Positions 49,169-57,523 of a stretch of 64,000 bases of DNA are shown here, piece after piece (position 1 is the stretch's first letter; every line of letters begins with the position of its first letter). The notes under the pieces are model-generated. The model was not told where the DNA came from and did not search any database. It saw only the letters and a program-made list of their open reading frames with translations. Made by a program: the position numbers and the translations under genes. The stretch covers positions 1 to 64,000 of the forward strand of contig CABJAV010000016.1 of NCBI GenBank assembly GCA_902363675.1, in the 5' to 3' direction. This stretch comes from Lachnospiraceae bacterium. GTDB lineage: Bacteria > Bacillota > Clostridia > Lachnospirales > Lachnospiraceae.

Positions 49169-51514
49169 ATGAATTTAGCAGAATTAAAAGAGGGACAGCG
49201 TGCCGTACTCACCGATATCGGTGGGGAAGGCGCGCTGCGTCAGCATTTTTTAGATATGGGGCTGATTCCCGGAACAGTTGTAACTTATGTGAAGGCTGCT
49301 CCGATGGGAGACCCGATTGAGTATCGCATATGGGATTATGAACTTACCCTTCGCATGTCGGAGGCAAAGCAGATAAGAATTGCAAAAGTAGAGGCAGACA
49401 AACAGAAGGAACAAAAGCAGAAGAGCCGGAATACGAAGGTATCGCTTCATCCGGGCCTTGGCGAGATGGGAATCTATCACGTAAAGCAACGTGGGGAAAC
49501 TATCGAAAAAGGAGAACTGCTGACTTTTGGACTTGCAGGAAACCAGAACTGTGGCAAGACAACATTGTTCAATCAGCTTACAGGTTCCAATCAACATGTT
49601 GGAAATTTCCCGGGCGTAACCGTAGACCGCAAAGATGGTCCGATACGCAAGCAGGAAAACACGCTGGTTACAGACTTGCCGGGTATTTATTCGATGTCTC
49701 CGTATACGAGTGAGGAGATTGTCAGCCGGGAGTTCTTCCTGAACAATCGTCCGCGAGGAATTATCAATATTGTGGATGCAACGAACATCGAGAGAAACTT
49801 ATATCTGACGTTACAGCTGATTGAACTGGATATTCCTATGGTTTTAGCACTTAATATGATGGATGAGGTAAGGGATAATGGAGGCACCATTGATATTAAC
49901 CTGCTGGAAAGTACATTGGGCATTCCGGTTGTGCCGATTTCAGCGGCAAAGAATGAAGGTATTGACGAGCTGGTGGAACATGCAGTGCATGTTGCACGTT
50001 ATAGAGAACGTCCGGGTCGTATGGACTTCTGCGATGCGGATGGTGCAGATGGTGGTGCCATGCATCGATGCATTCACTCAATTATGCACCTGATTGAGGA
50101 CCATACCCATAAGTACAAGATACCTACACGCTTTGCAGCCAGCAAGCTGGTCGAGGGTGATAAGCTGGTGGAGGATGCGCTGCATCTGGACCAGAATGAA
50201 AAGGAAATGATTGAGCATATTATCTGCCAGATGGAAGCAGAAAGTGGCATGGATCGTCAGGCGGCACTTGCCAATATGCGTTTTACATTCATTCATAAAG
50301 TATGTGCGGCGACGGTTGTAAAACCACATGAGAGCAAGGAGCACATAAGGAGCCAGAAAATCGACCGGATCGTAACCGGAAAATATACCGCATTGCCATT
50401 TTTTGCAGGCATTATGATATTGATCTTTTATCTCACCTTTGGTCTGATCGGAAAATGGTTATCGGATCTGCTGGATATTGGTATCGCAGCATTTACCGAC
50501 TGGGTAGATCATTTGCTTACAATCGGCCATGTCAATACGGTGGTGCATTCACTGGTAATCGATGGTATTTTTGCCGGTGTGGGAAGCGTGCTTAGCTTTT
50601 TACCGATTATTGTGACGCTGTTTTTCTTCCTTTCGTTGCTGGAAGACAGTGGATATATGGCGCGTGTGGCATTTGTGATGGATAAATTGCTGCGTAAAAT
50701 TGGTTTGTCCGGAAGAAGTTTTGTCCCGATGATTATCGGGTTCGGATGTTCCGTTCCTGCAATTATGGCAACGAGAACACTTCCGTCGGAAAGAGACCGA
50801 AAGATGACGGTATTGCTGACACCGTTTATGAGCTGTTCGGCAAAGATGCCGATTTATGGTTTCCTTGCCGCTGCCTTTTTCCCTGGACACAGTGCTATTG
50901 TGATGATTTTATTATATTTTACAGGTATTCTTACCGGAATTTTGTTTGCCTGTATTTTGGATCATACAACATTTCGCGGGGAACCGGTTCCGTTTGTTAT
51001 GGAGTTACCGAATTATCGTTTTCCGAGTGCGAAGAGTGTGGGAAGACTGATCTGGGATAAGGCAAAGGATTTTCTGACGAGAGCCTTTACGATTATTTTC
51101 CTTGCCACAATCATCATCTGGTTCCTGCAGAGTTTTGATCTGCATTTGAACCTGGTAGATAATTCACAGAACAGTATTCTGGCGGCAATCGGAAGTCTGA
51201 TCGCACCAATCTTTGCACCGCTCGGATTTGCAGATTGGAGAATTTCGACAGCATTGATTACCGGATTTATGGCAAAGGAAAGCGTAGTAAGTACTTTGAC
51301 CATTCTTTCGGCAGTGAATGTGCTGACTCCATTTACCGCGGCAGTATTTCTTGTATTTACACTTTTGTATACACCATGTGTAGCAGCTATCGCTTCCGTA
51401 AAACGTGAGCTTGGGGGCAAATGGGCTGTGTTTGTTGTTGTGATACAGTGTGTGATTGCGTGGCTGGTTGCGTTTGCAGTACATCTGGCAGGTATGGGAT
51501 TCGGTCTGGGGTAG
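49169..51514 (+). CDS. feoB: FeoA-FeoB fusion, ferrous iron transporter
   Basis: 781 residues. Residues 1-75 are a FeoA SH3-like domain (MNLAELKEGQRAVLTDIGGE, FLDMGLIPGTVV), joined by a lysine/glutamine linker to FeoB. G domain: GNQNCGKTTLFNQLTG (G1), NFPGVTVDRKDG, DLPGIYSMSPY (G3), LNMMDEVRD (G4). Then about ten membrane helices with Gate-like PMIIGFGCSVPAIMATRTLP and MSCSAKMPIYGFLAAAF. Imports Fe2+ at the inner membrane. No Fur box was identified upstream. A separate FeoA or FeoC gene is not seen here. Confidence 0.95.
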   Translation: MNLAELKEGQRAVLTDIGGEGALRQHFLDMGLIPGTVVTYVKAAPMGDPIEYRIWDYELTLRMSEAKQIRIAKVEADKQKEQKQKSRNTKVSLHPGLGEMGIYHVKQRGETIEKGELLTFGLAGNQNCGKTTLFNQLTGSNQHVGNFPGVTVDRKDGPIRKQENTLVTDLPGIYSMSPYTSEEIVSREFFLNNRPRGIINIVDATNIERNLYLTLQLIELDIPMVLALNMMDEVRDNGGTIDINLLESTLGIPVVPISAAKNEGIDELVEHAVHVARYRERPGRMDFCDADGADGGAMHRCIHSIMHLIEDHTHKYKIPTRFAASKLVEGDKLVEDALHLDQNEKEMIEHIICQMEAESGMDRQAALANMRFTFIHKVCAATVVKPHESKEHIRSQKIDRIVTGKYTALPFFAGIMILIFYLTFGLIGKWLSDLLDIGIAAFTDWVDHLLTIGHVNTVVHSLVIDGIFAGVGSVLSFLPIIVTLFFFLSLLEDSGYMARVAFVMDKLLRKIGLSGRSFVPMIIGFGCSVPAIMATRTLPSERDRKMTVLLTPFMSCSAKMPIYGFLAAAFFPGHSAIVMILLYFTGILTGILFACILDHTTFRGEPVPFVMELPNYRFPSAKSVGRLIWDKAKDFLTRAFTIIFLATIIIWFLQSFDLHLNLVDNSQNSILAAIGSLIAPIFAPLGFADWRISTALITGFMAKESVVSTLTILSAVNVLTPFTAAVFLVFTLLYTPCVAAIASVKRELGGKWAVFVVVIQCVIAWLVAFAVHLAGMGFGLG

Positions 51515-51529
51515 AAAGAAACTCGGGAC

Positions 51530-51558
51530 TTGCTTTTTTCAGGTGATATGTGTAAAAT
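51530..51558 (+). promoter_or_regulatory. Possible promoter of the small membrane-protein gene
   Basis: TTGCTT (51530-51535), 17 bp, TAAAAT (51553-51558). Confidence 0.45.
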
Positions 51559-51636
51559 AAATTTAGATTTTGTGTTCAATGGTGGGGTCGGAATCGATAC
51601 CTGCAGTGAATATAATACATAAGTAGGAGAGATAAA

Positions 51637-51891
51637 ATGAGTCAGGCAAAAGTAGAACAATATAAGAAAGATAAAGCCAATCGTAAGAAAACAATGAAAA
51701 AAGAAAAGATGCAGCGTATTGCTGGCCGCATCTGTGCATGTGCAATTCTTGTAGTAATTGTTGGATGGGCTGGTTATACCGGATATCAGTATTATGAACA
51801 GAATCGCCCAACGAAGACGATTTACGCAGATACAAATGCAATTAGTGACTATGTGAAAGGATTAGATTCCACAGAGACTAAGTCTGAATAA
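51637..51891 (+). CDS. Small single-pass membrane protein
   Basis: 84 residues: a strongly basic N-terminus (KKDKANRKKTMKKEKMQR), one transmembrane helix (about 31-50, ICACAILVVIVGWAGYTGYQ), and a short acidic outer tail. TAGGAG lies 7 bases before the ATG. Function unknown; the arrangement suggests a type II membrane protein with cytosolic basic end. Confidence 0.7.
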   Translation: MSQAKVEQYKKDKANRKKTMKKEKMQRIAGRICACAILVVIVGWAGYTGYQYYEQNRPTKTIYADTNAISDYVKGLDSTETKSE

Positions 51892-51904
51892 TTCCGATTA
51901 CAGG

Positions 51905-51936
51905 AAGGCATCGCCTAGCTGGGCGATGCCTTTTCT
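51905..51936. terminator. Bidirectional terminator
   Basis: AAGGCATCGCC, loop TAGCT, GGGCGATGCCTT, then TTCT. It serves both the plus-strand small gene and the minus-strand gene whose stop codon is inside the stem. Confidence 0.85.
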
Positions 51937-52349
51937 AATGCATTCTGGACGGCTGCAAGAAGCAGCATGGAGGTGTATTGATTGTTTTGGGAATATGTAA
52001 TATCGTTCAGTGATTGTTTTTTTAAGATCTGTTCGCTTAGTTCATCAAGAGTTGGTCGTACAAGAGGGTACATGGTTTCCATTGTCTCATCGAGATTGAC
52101 GAGAGAAATGGAGTTGATATGATTTTCGTCCACAGTAACCTGTACATCGATGGAGTTTCCGTCCATCATAACGGAAGAGGTATAGACACCGGGAACGTAC
52201 ATGGTCGGAACAGATTCTCCATCGTTGACATCGGTTACTTTCCGAAATGCAAGCAGTAAAATAAGAAGAATCAATCCAAGACCAATACAAACTCCTGCAT
52301 ATAAAAGCCGCTTTCTATGTAGTACGATGATTTTTGTTTTTGCACTCAT
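51915..52349 (-). CDS. Membrane-anchored FMN-binding-like protein
   Basis: 144 residues from ATG 52349 (GGAGG seven bases upstream). N-terminal basic stretch, one transmembrane helix (about 16-35), then PGVYTSSVMMDGNSIDVQVT, VDENHINSISLVNLDETMET and QSLNDITYSQNNQYTSMLLL AAVQ at the end. The order follows the FMN-binding domain of flavinylated Rnf/Nqr-type proteins, but the usual SGAT-x-T attachment motif is replaced by NNQYTS, so covalent FMN is doubtful. Fold assignment moderate. Confidence 0.55.
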   Translation of the reverse strand: MSAKTKIIVLHRKRLLYAGVCIGLGLILLILLLAFRKVTDVNDGESVPTMYVPGVYTSSVMMDGNSIDVQVTVDENHINSISLVNLDETMETMYPLVRPTLDELSEQILKKQSLNDITYSQNNQYTSMLLLAAVQNALEKASPS

Positions 52350-52470
52350 GATTTGCCTCCATTTCCTGTTATTTATATCATATGCGGGGAAGAAGAAATC
52401 ATGCATGGAAACGAAAGAAAAAAGCACTTTTTTGTTCAGAAAAAAAATAGTAGAAAATGAAAAAAAGTTG

Positions 52471-52499
52471 TTGACAGGAGCATGGTGGTCTGATATTAT
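52471..52499 (+). promoter_or_regulatory. Promoter of tRNA-Gly copy 1
   Basis: TTGACA (52471-52476), 17 bp, TATTAT (52494-52499), 33 bp before the tRNA. Confidence 0.8.
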
Positions 52500-52532
52500 A
52501 CTAGATGTGTCCGACAAAAGACACCAACAAAT

Positions 52533-52605
52533 GCGATAGTGGCGTAGTTGGTAACGCGCGACCTTGCCAAGGTCGAGACCGCGGGTTCGAGCCCCGTCTA
52601 TCGCT
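52533..52605 (+). tRNA. tRNA-Gly (GCC), copy 1
   Basis: 73 nt without encoded CCA. Acceptor GCGATAG pairs with CTATCGC, D arm GGCG...CGCG, anticodon stem CGACC/GGTCG with loop TTGCCAA (anticodon GCC), T arm GCGGGTTCGAGCCCCGT-type with GGTTCGA. Identical to the copy at 52700. Confidence 0.96.
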
Positions 52606-52635
52606 CTTGCAGAAGCAGCTGTGATCAGAAAATGA

Positions 52636-52664
52636 TTGACAGATGTACTTGATTCTGCTAATAT
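52636..52664 (+). promoter_or_regulatory. Promoter of tRNA-Gly copy 2
   Basis: TTGACA (52636-52641), 17 bp, TAATAT (52659-52664), 35 bp before the tRNA. Confidence 0.75.
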
Positions 52665-52699
52665 ACAACTTGTGCTTATGAGCACTTACAATTGAAAAT

Positions 52700-52772
52700 G
52701 CGATAGTGGCGTAGTTGGTAACGCGCGACCTTGCCAAGGTCGAGACCGCGGGTTCGAGCCCCGTCTATCGCT
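52700..52772 (+). tRNA. tRNA-Gly (GCC), copy 2
   Basis: Identical in all 73 bases to the copy at 52533, with its own promoter. The spacer between the copies is unrelated to the flank of copy 1, so the duplication covers little more than the tRNA. Confidence 0.96.
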
Positions 52773-52841
52773 CTCGTAAAAGTAGTTGAGAACGCATTGT
52801 GCATGCGGGTTCAGCTATTTTTTTTGCTGTATAAAAAAATC

Positions 52842-52889
52842 TTGACATATATAGATAGTCGATATAATATATAGATAACCGATATATCG
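52842..52889 (+). promoter_or_regulatory. Promoter and operator region of padR
   Basis: TTGACA (52842-52847), 17 bp, TAATAT (52865-52870). Around it TATATAGATA and CGATATA motifs recur, and CGATATATCG (52880-52889) is a perfect palindrome downstream of the -10. PadR regulators normally bind AT-rich dyads over their own promoter. Confidence 0.65.
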
Positions 52890-52918
52890 ATAAACTATAT
52901 ATGAAAAGGAGAAGAAAG

Positions 52919-53257
52919 ATGGCAATCGAGAAATCACTTGTATCAGGAAGCATGACAATGCTTATTTTAAAGCTTTTGTCAGAAAAAGATATGTATGGGT
53001 ATGAAATGATTGATACTCTCCGACAGAAGTCGGAAAATGTGTTTGAACTGAAAGCTGGAACGTTATATCCGCTTTTGCATGGCCTTGAAGAGAAGGGGCT
53101 TTTGCGGGTATACGAAAAAGCATTTTCCGGGAAAACAAGAAAGTATTACAGTATTACGAAGCAGGGATGCAGTCTGCTAGACCAGAAGGCGCAGGAATGG
53201 AAAACATATGCCAGGGCTGTTGGAAATGTATTAGGGTCATGTGTTTTGGAGGGATAG
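52919..53257 (+). CDS. PadR-family transcriptional regulator
   Basis: 112 residues from ATG 52919 (AAGGAGAAG upstream). Winged helix PadR core: SLVSGSMTMLILKLLSEKDM, YGYEMIDTLRQKS, LKAGTLYPLLHGLEEKGLLR, then TRKYYSITKQG. Short C-terminal dimer helix. It likely represses its own operon, which includes the SEDS-type membrane protein three bases downstream; the signal it senses is unknown but such pairs often answer to envelope stress. Confidence 0.9.
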   Translation: MAIEKSLVSGSMTMLILKLLSEKDMYGYEMIDTLRQKSENVFELKAGTLYPLLHGLEEKGLLRVYEKAFSGKTRKYYSITKQGCSLLDQKAQEWKTYARAVGNVLGSCVLEG

Positions 53258-53260
53258 CGG

Positions 53261-54616
53261 ATGGAAAAGTATTTGCAGGCAGTGTTAGAACAGATTCGTT
53301 GTAAAAAAGTACATCCTTATATCCGCGAGGAACTGATGGGGCATATACAGGATCAGATTGAAGATAATCGGAAGTCCGGTATGAGCGAGAAGGAAGCAGA
53401 GGAAGCCGCTGTCAGGGATATGGGGGATCCGGTGGAAATCGGAGTGGAATTTGACCGTATTCACAGACCGCAGATTGCCTGGAAAATGTTGATTGTGATC
53501 GGAGTGATCAGTGTGCTTGGGATTCTGGTTCACTTTTTTATTACAAGGCAGATTGCAGACAGTAATTTATGGGATAGCTCGGTGTCTGGAAGCAGCCGGT
53601 ATGCACTTCATGTATTGATTGGTCTGGCGTTGATGTTTGTGGTATATCGCATCGATTATACGTATCTGGCAAAATATGCGAAGGTGATTGCTGCATGTAT
53701 TCTTCTTTTTGGGCTGGTATGTCTGCATGCAGGAACCGTGGCAGGAGGAGTTATTCTCGGAATACATGTCGGTGGTGGAAGTATAGTCGCAGTAAATACA
53801 CTTTTGATGCTGTATGTACCCATTTATGCAGCGGTTGTTTATAAGTATCACGGAGAGGGACATGCAGGAATTGTGAAATCGATCGTATGGATGCTGTTAC
53901 CTGTTTATATAGCTATCCGGCTTCCGCGCATGCCATTGGCTCTGATGTTGTTTGTGTCGATGCTGGTGGTGCTTATGATCGGGATTGGGAAAGGCTGGTT
54001 TCAGGTTGCGAAGAAGAAGGCATTTATACTGATGGGACTGGTCGCATTCGGATTTCCGGTTGGAGGCCTGGGTGCTTTGGTTTTGATGCGAGGTTCGCTG
54101 GGATATTATATAGAAAGAGCACGAAGTTTTTATATGGACAGTGATGGTCTTGCGTATTATGCATCAATGTTGGATTCGGTAAGAGACAATGCAAAATGGA
54201 TCGGTAACAGCGGAATGAAGTTTCTGGGATTTGTGCAGGACGGTAACAGGGATTTTATTTTGAGTTATGTGACCGCAAGTTACGGTCTGCTTGCAGCAAT
54301 TATTGTTTGCTGTCTGCTGGCGGTACTTGTAGTATTTATTTTCAGTGCATCCTTGCAGCAGAAGAATCAGTTGGGACTTGCCATGGGATGTGGCTGCGGC
54401 ATGATTTTTCTGATGAATCTGGCAGCAAATATTCTGATCAATATGGGGATGGTTCCAACTGCATGGACATTTCTTCCGTTCCTGTCTGCAGGCGGCAACA
54501 ATATCGTACTCTGTTATGGCCTTGTTGGCATTGTATTGAGCATTTATCGTTACAAAAATATATATCCGATACATGTGAGTACGAAGTTTGTACTTTCGGG
54601 AAAAAATGTACAATAG
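53261..54616 (+). CDS. SEDS (FtsW/RodA/SpoVE)-like membrane protein with prefix domain
   Basis: 451 residues. The N-terminal 75 form a cytosolic helical prefix (YLQAVLEQIRCKKVHPYIRE, MSEKEAEEAAVRDMGDPVEI) like that of PadR-linked permeases. Then about nine or ten membrane helices with SEDS-like features late in the chain: FILSYVTASYGLLAAIIVCC, and LPFLSAGGNNIVLCYGLVGI, near the family PFxSxGG motif. SEDS proteins are peptidoglycan polymerases or lipid-linked partners of class B PBPs. No PBP is adjacent. PadR control suggests an inducible, specialised role, by inference. Confidence 0.75.
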   Translation: MEKYLQAVLEQIRCKKVHPYIREELMGHIQDQIEDNRKSGMSEKEAEEAAVRDMGDPVEIGVEFDRIHRPQIAWKMLIVIGVISVLGILVHFFITRQIADSNLWDSSVSGSSRYALHVLIGLALMFVVYRIDYTYLAKYAKVIAACILLFGLVCLHAGTVAGGVILGIHVGGGSIVAVNTLLMLYVPIYAAVVYKYHGEGHAGIVKSIVWMLLPVYIAIRLPRMPLALMLFVSMLVVLMIGIGKGWFQVAKKKAFILMGLVAFGFPVGGLGALVLMRGSLGYYIERARSFYMDSDGLAYYASMLDSVRDNAKWIGNSGMKFLGFVQDGNRDFILSYVTASYGLLAAIIVCCLLAVLVVFIFSASLQQKNQLGLAMGCGCGMIFLMNLAANILINMGMVPTAWTFLPFLSAGGNNIVLCYGLVGIVLSIYRYKNIYPIHVSTKFVLSGKNVQ

Positions 54617-54650
54617 TTAACTTTGATTTTGAAATAAGGAAGAGCGGTCG

Positions 54651-54680
54651 CGCCGGCAATGAAAATTGCCGGCGTATTTT
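54651..54680 (+). terminator. Terminator after the SEDS-like gene
   Basis: CGCCGGCAAT (54651-54660), loop GAAA, ATTGCCGGCG (54665-54674), TATTTTTG. Confidence 0.88.
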
Positions 54681-54702
54681 TGTAAGAAAGTGAAAATTCT
54701 TC

Positions 54703-54756
54703 TTGACATAGTAGCAAAAAACTACTATTATATAAAACAAGGTAGCAAATTGCTAC
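54703..54756 (+). promoter_or_regulatory. Promoter and twin NrtR-type operators
   Basis: TTGACA (54703-54708), 17 bp, TATTAT (54726-54731). The spacer is filled by the dyad TAGTAG...CTACTA (54709-54727), and a second dyad GTAGCA-AAT-TGCTAC is at 54742-54756. Both share GTAGCAAA. Autoregulation by the NrtR-like protein encoded next is the natural reading. Confidence 0.7.
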
Positions 54757-54779
54757 TTAACGAAATACAGGAGAAGAGA

Positions 54780-55604
54780 ATGGAAAAAGTAAATGCAAAC
54801 GGACTTACCGAAGAAGAGTTTTTGGCAAAATATCAGCCGGGAAATTATAAACGTCCATCGGTCACTGTGGATATGATGGTACTGCGTATGATGCAGAGGC
54901 TAGAGGGAATGGAAATACTTCTGATTCAAAGAAAGAACCACCCATATATAGATACCTGGGCGTTGCCGGGAGGATTTGTGGATATCGATGAATCTGCATA
55001 TCATGCGGCTGCCAGAGAATTACAGGAGGAGACTGGATTACAGGATGTGTATCTTGAGCAGCTCTATACGATGAGCCAGCCAGACAGAGATCCACGTATG
55101 CGGGTCATTGATATCGCATACATTGCACTTCTTCCTTATGACAAGGCAGTCGAGGCAAAAGCAGGAGATGATGCAAAGGATGCGCTTTGGTTTCAGATCA
55201 CATATGAGAACCATAAGATAAAGCTTCAGAACAAAGAACAGAACATTTCCATAGAATATGCTTTGATCGAAAAAGAGTTTCCGAATGGTGTGTTAAAGAT
55301 AAAAAATTATATCCCGGAGCAGATCAGCGAGGAAGCATTGGCATTTGATCATGCGCAGATTATTCTCGAAGGACTTATGAGACTTCGTAACAAGGTCTCC
55401 TATACGGATGTCGCTTTTAATCTTGTACCGAGAGAATTTACGCTGCCGGATCTGCAGAAAGTATACGAAGTCATCCTTGGGGAAGAATTATACAAAACAA
55501 ATTTTCGCAGCAAAGTGAAAAACAAAGTGGTTTCGCTTGGAAAAAGTGGAAAACCATTGTCTGGAAACCGGAAGGCTGCTTTATATCAGTATTGTGAGGA
55601 ATAG
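54780..55604 (+). CDS. nrtR: NrtR-like Nudix regulator of NAD metabolism
   Basis: 274 residues from ATG 54780 (AGGAGAAGAG upstream). N-terminal Nudix domain with a complete box (GGFVDIDESAYHAAARELQE then ETGL), and a C-terminal winged helix (about 195-274; LMRLRNKVSYTDVAFNLVPR, EFTLPDLQKVYEVILGEELY, then NFRSKV). NrtR binds ADP-ribose and releases operators of NAD genes. Here it heads an operon with pncA and pncB, which supports the call. Because the Nudix box is intact, hydrolase activity may be retained. Confidence 0.88.
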   Translation: MEKVNANGLTEEEFLAKYQPGNYKRPSVTVDMMVLRMMQRLEGMEILLIQRKNHPYIDTWALPGGFVDIDESAYHAAARELQEETGLQDVYLEQLYTMSQPDRDPRMRVIDIAYIALLPYDKAVEAKAGDDAKDALWFQITYENHKIKLQNKEQNISIEYALIEKEFPNGVLKIKNYIPEQISEEALAFDHAQIILEGLMRLRNKVSYTDVAFNLVPREFTLPDLQKVYEVILGEELYKTNFRSKVKNKVVSLGKSGKPLSGNRKAALYQYCEE

Positions 55605-55607
55605 GTT

Positions 55608-56147
55608 ATGAAAAAAATATTAGTGATTGTAGATATGCAAAAAGATTTTACTACTGGAGTGCTTGGCAATGCCGAATGTGCAGCGGCAATTCCGGAAGTG
55701 GTAAAGGTAGTAGCAGAAGGAAATTTTGATGAGATTGTTCTGACAAAAGATACACATGATCAGACATATCTGCATACACAGGAAGGAAAATATCTTCCGG
55801 TGGAGCATTGTATCGAAGGAACAGAAGGCTGGGAGATCGTGGATGAAATCCAGGCTGCATGTCAGTCCTGCAAAAACCTTCATATGGTATGTAAGCCGAC
55901 CTTTGGAAGTCTCGAACTTGGCTATCTGCTGAAAACATTATGTGAAAAATATAAAGGGGAAGAGACTGAGATTCATTTTTGTGGTGTATGTACCGGAATC
56001 TGTGTAATCAGCAATGTGATGATTGCGAAAGCATATGTGCCGGAGGTGCGTATCTGTGTAATTGAAAATGCATGCGCCTGCGTGACACCGCAGTCCCACA
56101 GTACTGCAATCGAAGCAATGAAAACCTGTCAGGTAGACATGATCTGA
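55608..56147 (+). CDS. pncA: Nicotinamidase (isochorismatase family)
   Basis: 179 residues. Converts nicotinamide to nicotinate. Catalytic features of the cysteine hydrolase fold: LVIVDMQKDFTTG (Asp), VCKPTFGSLEL (Lys), CGVCTGICVISNVMIAKAY (Cys), plus a metal-site DTHDQTYLHTQ. Its start is three bases after the nrtR stop. With pncB it forms the NAD salvage route. Confidence 0.92.
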   Translation: MKKILVIVDMQKDFTTGVLGNAECAAAIPEVVKVVAEGNFDEIVLTKDTHDQTYLHTQEGKYLPVEHCIEGTEGWEIVDEIQAACQSCKNLHMVCKPTFGSLELGYLLKTLCEKYKGEETEIHFCGVCTGICVISNVMIAKAYVPEVRICVIENACACVTPQSHSTAIEAMKTCQVDMI

Positions 56148-56197
56148 ATGTGGCAATTGTAAATGGATGTTCAAATAGAGAAAGAGAGAATAAAATT

Positions 56198-57403
56198 ATG
56201 AAATTAGAACCGATTATCACCAGTTTATTAGAAACGGATATGTACAAATTTTCCATGGGTCAGGCGATTTATCACCAGTTTTCCGACTACAAGACTACAT
56301 GGACATTCAAATGCCGCAATCAGGATGTGCATTTTACACCGGAGATGATAGAAGAAATCAGAGAACAGATTAAGGCATACTGTGATCTTCGTTTTACAGA
56401 AGAAGAGCTGGAATATCTTCATAATATTACATGGATCAAGGGTTCTTATACTGATTTCCTTCGTTTGTGGCAGCCACGCTATGCGGACTTTCAGATTACA
56501 GAAGATGCACCGTGCGGTCTGTCCATTGAGACATTCGGTACCTGGCTGAATACTTCGATGTATGAGATTCCGACACTTGCCATTGTCAATGAAGTGTACT
56601 TCCGGATGGCTTACGATTACAAGAAGCTGGAGGCAAGCTTTGAGAAACGTCTCGATGAGAAGTTAGAGGCATTGAACGGAACATATTGTATCGGAGCATT
56701 CAGTGAATTTGGCCTGCGAAGAAGACTTTCTGCACAGACACAGGAATTGGCAGTAAGAAAGTTCAGTGAAGCAAAACTGAAAGAATCTGTTTTCGTTGGA
56801 ACATCGAATGTCTATCTTGCAAAGAAATATCACCTCAAACCGGTTGGCACTATGGCACATGAATGGATTATGTGTGTGGGACAGGGAAATCATAAACATA
56901 ATCCGGCATATTCGAACTGGTATGCACTCGATGCATGGGTAAAAGAGTATGGTGTGTTAAATGGTATTGCGCTGACAGATGCCATTACAACGGACTGCTT
57001 CCTGCGGGATTTTCAGCTGACCTATGCGACACTGTTCAGTGGTGTGCGTCATGACAGTGGAGATCCTTTCGAGTGGGGCGAGAAAATGATCACACATTAC
57101 GAAAAGCTTGGCATTGATCCGACCAGTAAGACACTTCTTTTCAGTGATGCCTTAGACTTCGAAAGAGCAAATGCGTTGTACAGTTACTTTAATAACCGTG
57201 TAAAGGTTGCTTTTGGAATCGGAACATATATCAGTAATGATACGGATGTGCCGGCGCTGAATATTGTTATGAAGACGACGGCATGCAATGGCATGGATGT
57301 GGCAAAAATTTCGGATACACGGGGAAAAGGAATGTGCAAGAACCCGGACTATGTGGAATATTTACAGCGATGCATCAACTGGCGTATGGAGAATGACAAA
57401 TAA
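56198..57403 (+). CDS. pncB: Nicotinate phosphoribosyltransferase
   Basis: 401 residues from ATG 56198 (AGAGAG upstream; the frame is open from 56072). Makes nicotinate mononucleotide from nicotinate and PRPP. Family features: TSLLETDMYKFSMGQAIYHQ, the autophosphorylated-His region VGTMAHEWIMCVGQGNHKHN, and GVRHDSGDPFEWGEKMI. Length matches the shorter PncB type. Third gene of the nrtR operon. Confidence 0.94.
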   Translation: MKLEPIITSLLETDMYKFSMGQAIYHQFSDYKTTWTFKCRNQDVHFTPEMIEEIREQIKAYCDLRFTEEELEYLHNITWIKGSYTDFLRLWQPRYADFQITEDAPCGLSIETFGTWLNTSMYEIPTLAIVNEVYFRMAYDYKKLEASFEKRLDEKLEALNGTYCIGAFSEFGLRRRLSAQTQELAVRKFSEAKLKESVFVGTSNVYLAKKYHLKPVGTMAHEWIMCVGQGNHKHNPAYSNWYALDAWVKEYGVLNGIALTDAITTDCFLRDFQLTYATLFSGVRHDSGDPFEWGEKMITHYEKLGIDPTSKTLLFSDALDFERANALYSYFNNRVKVAFGIGTYISNDTDVPALNIVMKTTACNGMDVAKISDTRGKGMCKNPDYVEYLQRCINWRMENDK

Positions 57404-57438
57404 AAAGCAAAATCCTTATGGATAACCTATTTTGTGTA

Positions 57439-57467
57439 TTGTAAAAAACTTCAGGGACTTTTATAAT
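57439..57467 (+). promoter_or_regulatory. Promoter of the PAS-like gene
   Basis: TTGTAA (57439-57444), 17 bp, TATAAT (57462-57467), 57 bp before the start codon. Confidence 0.65.
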
Positions 57468-57523
57468 AGGAATATAGGGGAAGGAAAGAAACAAAAGGGC
57501 TATCAATTGGGAGGTGCTCGAAG

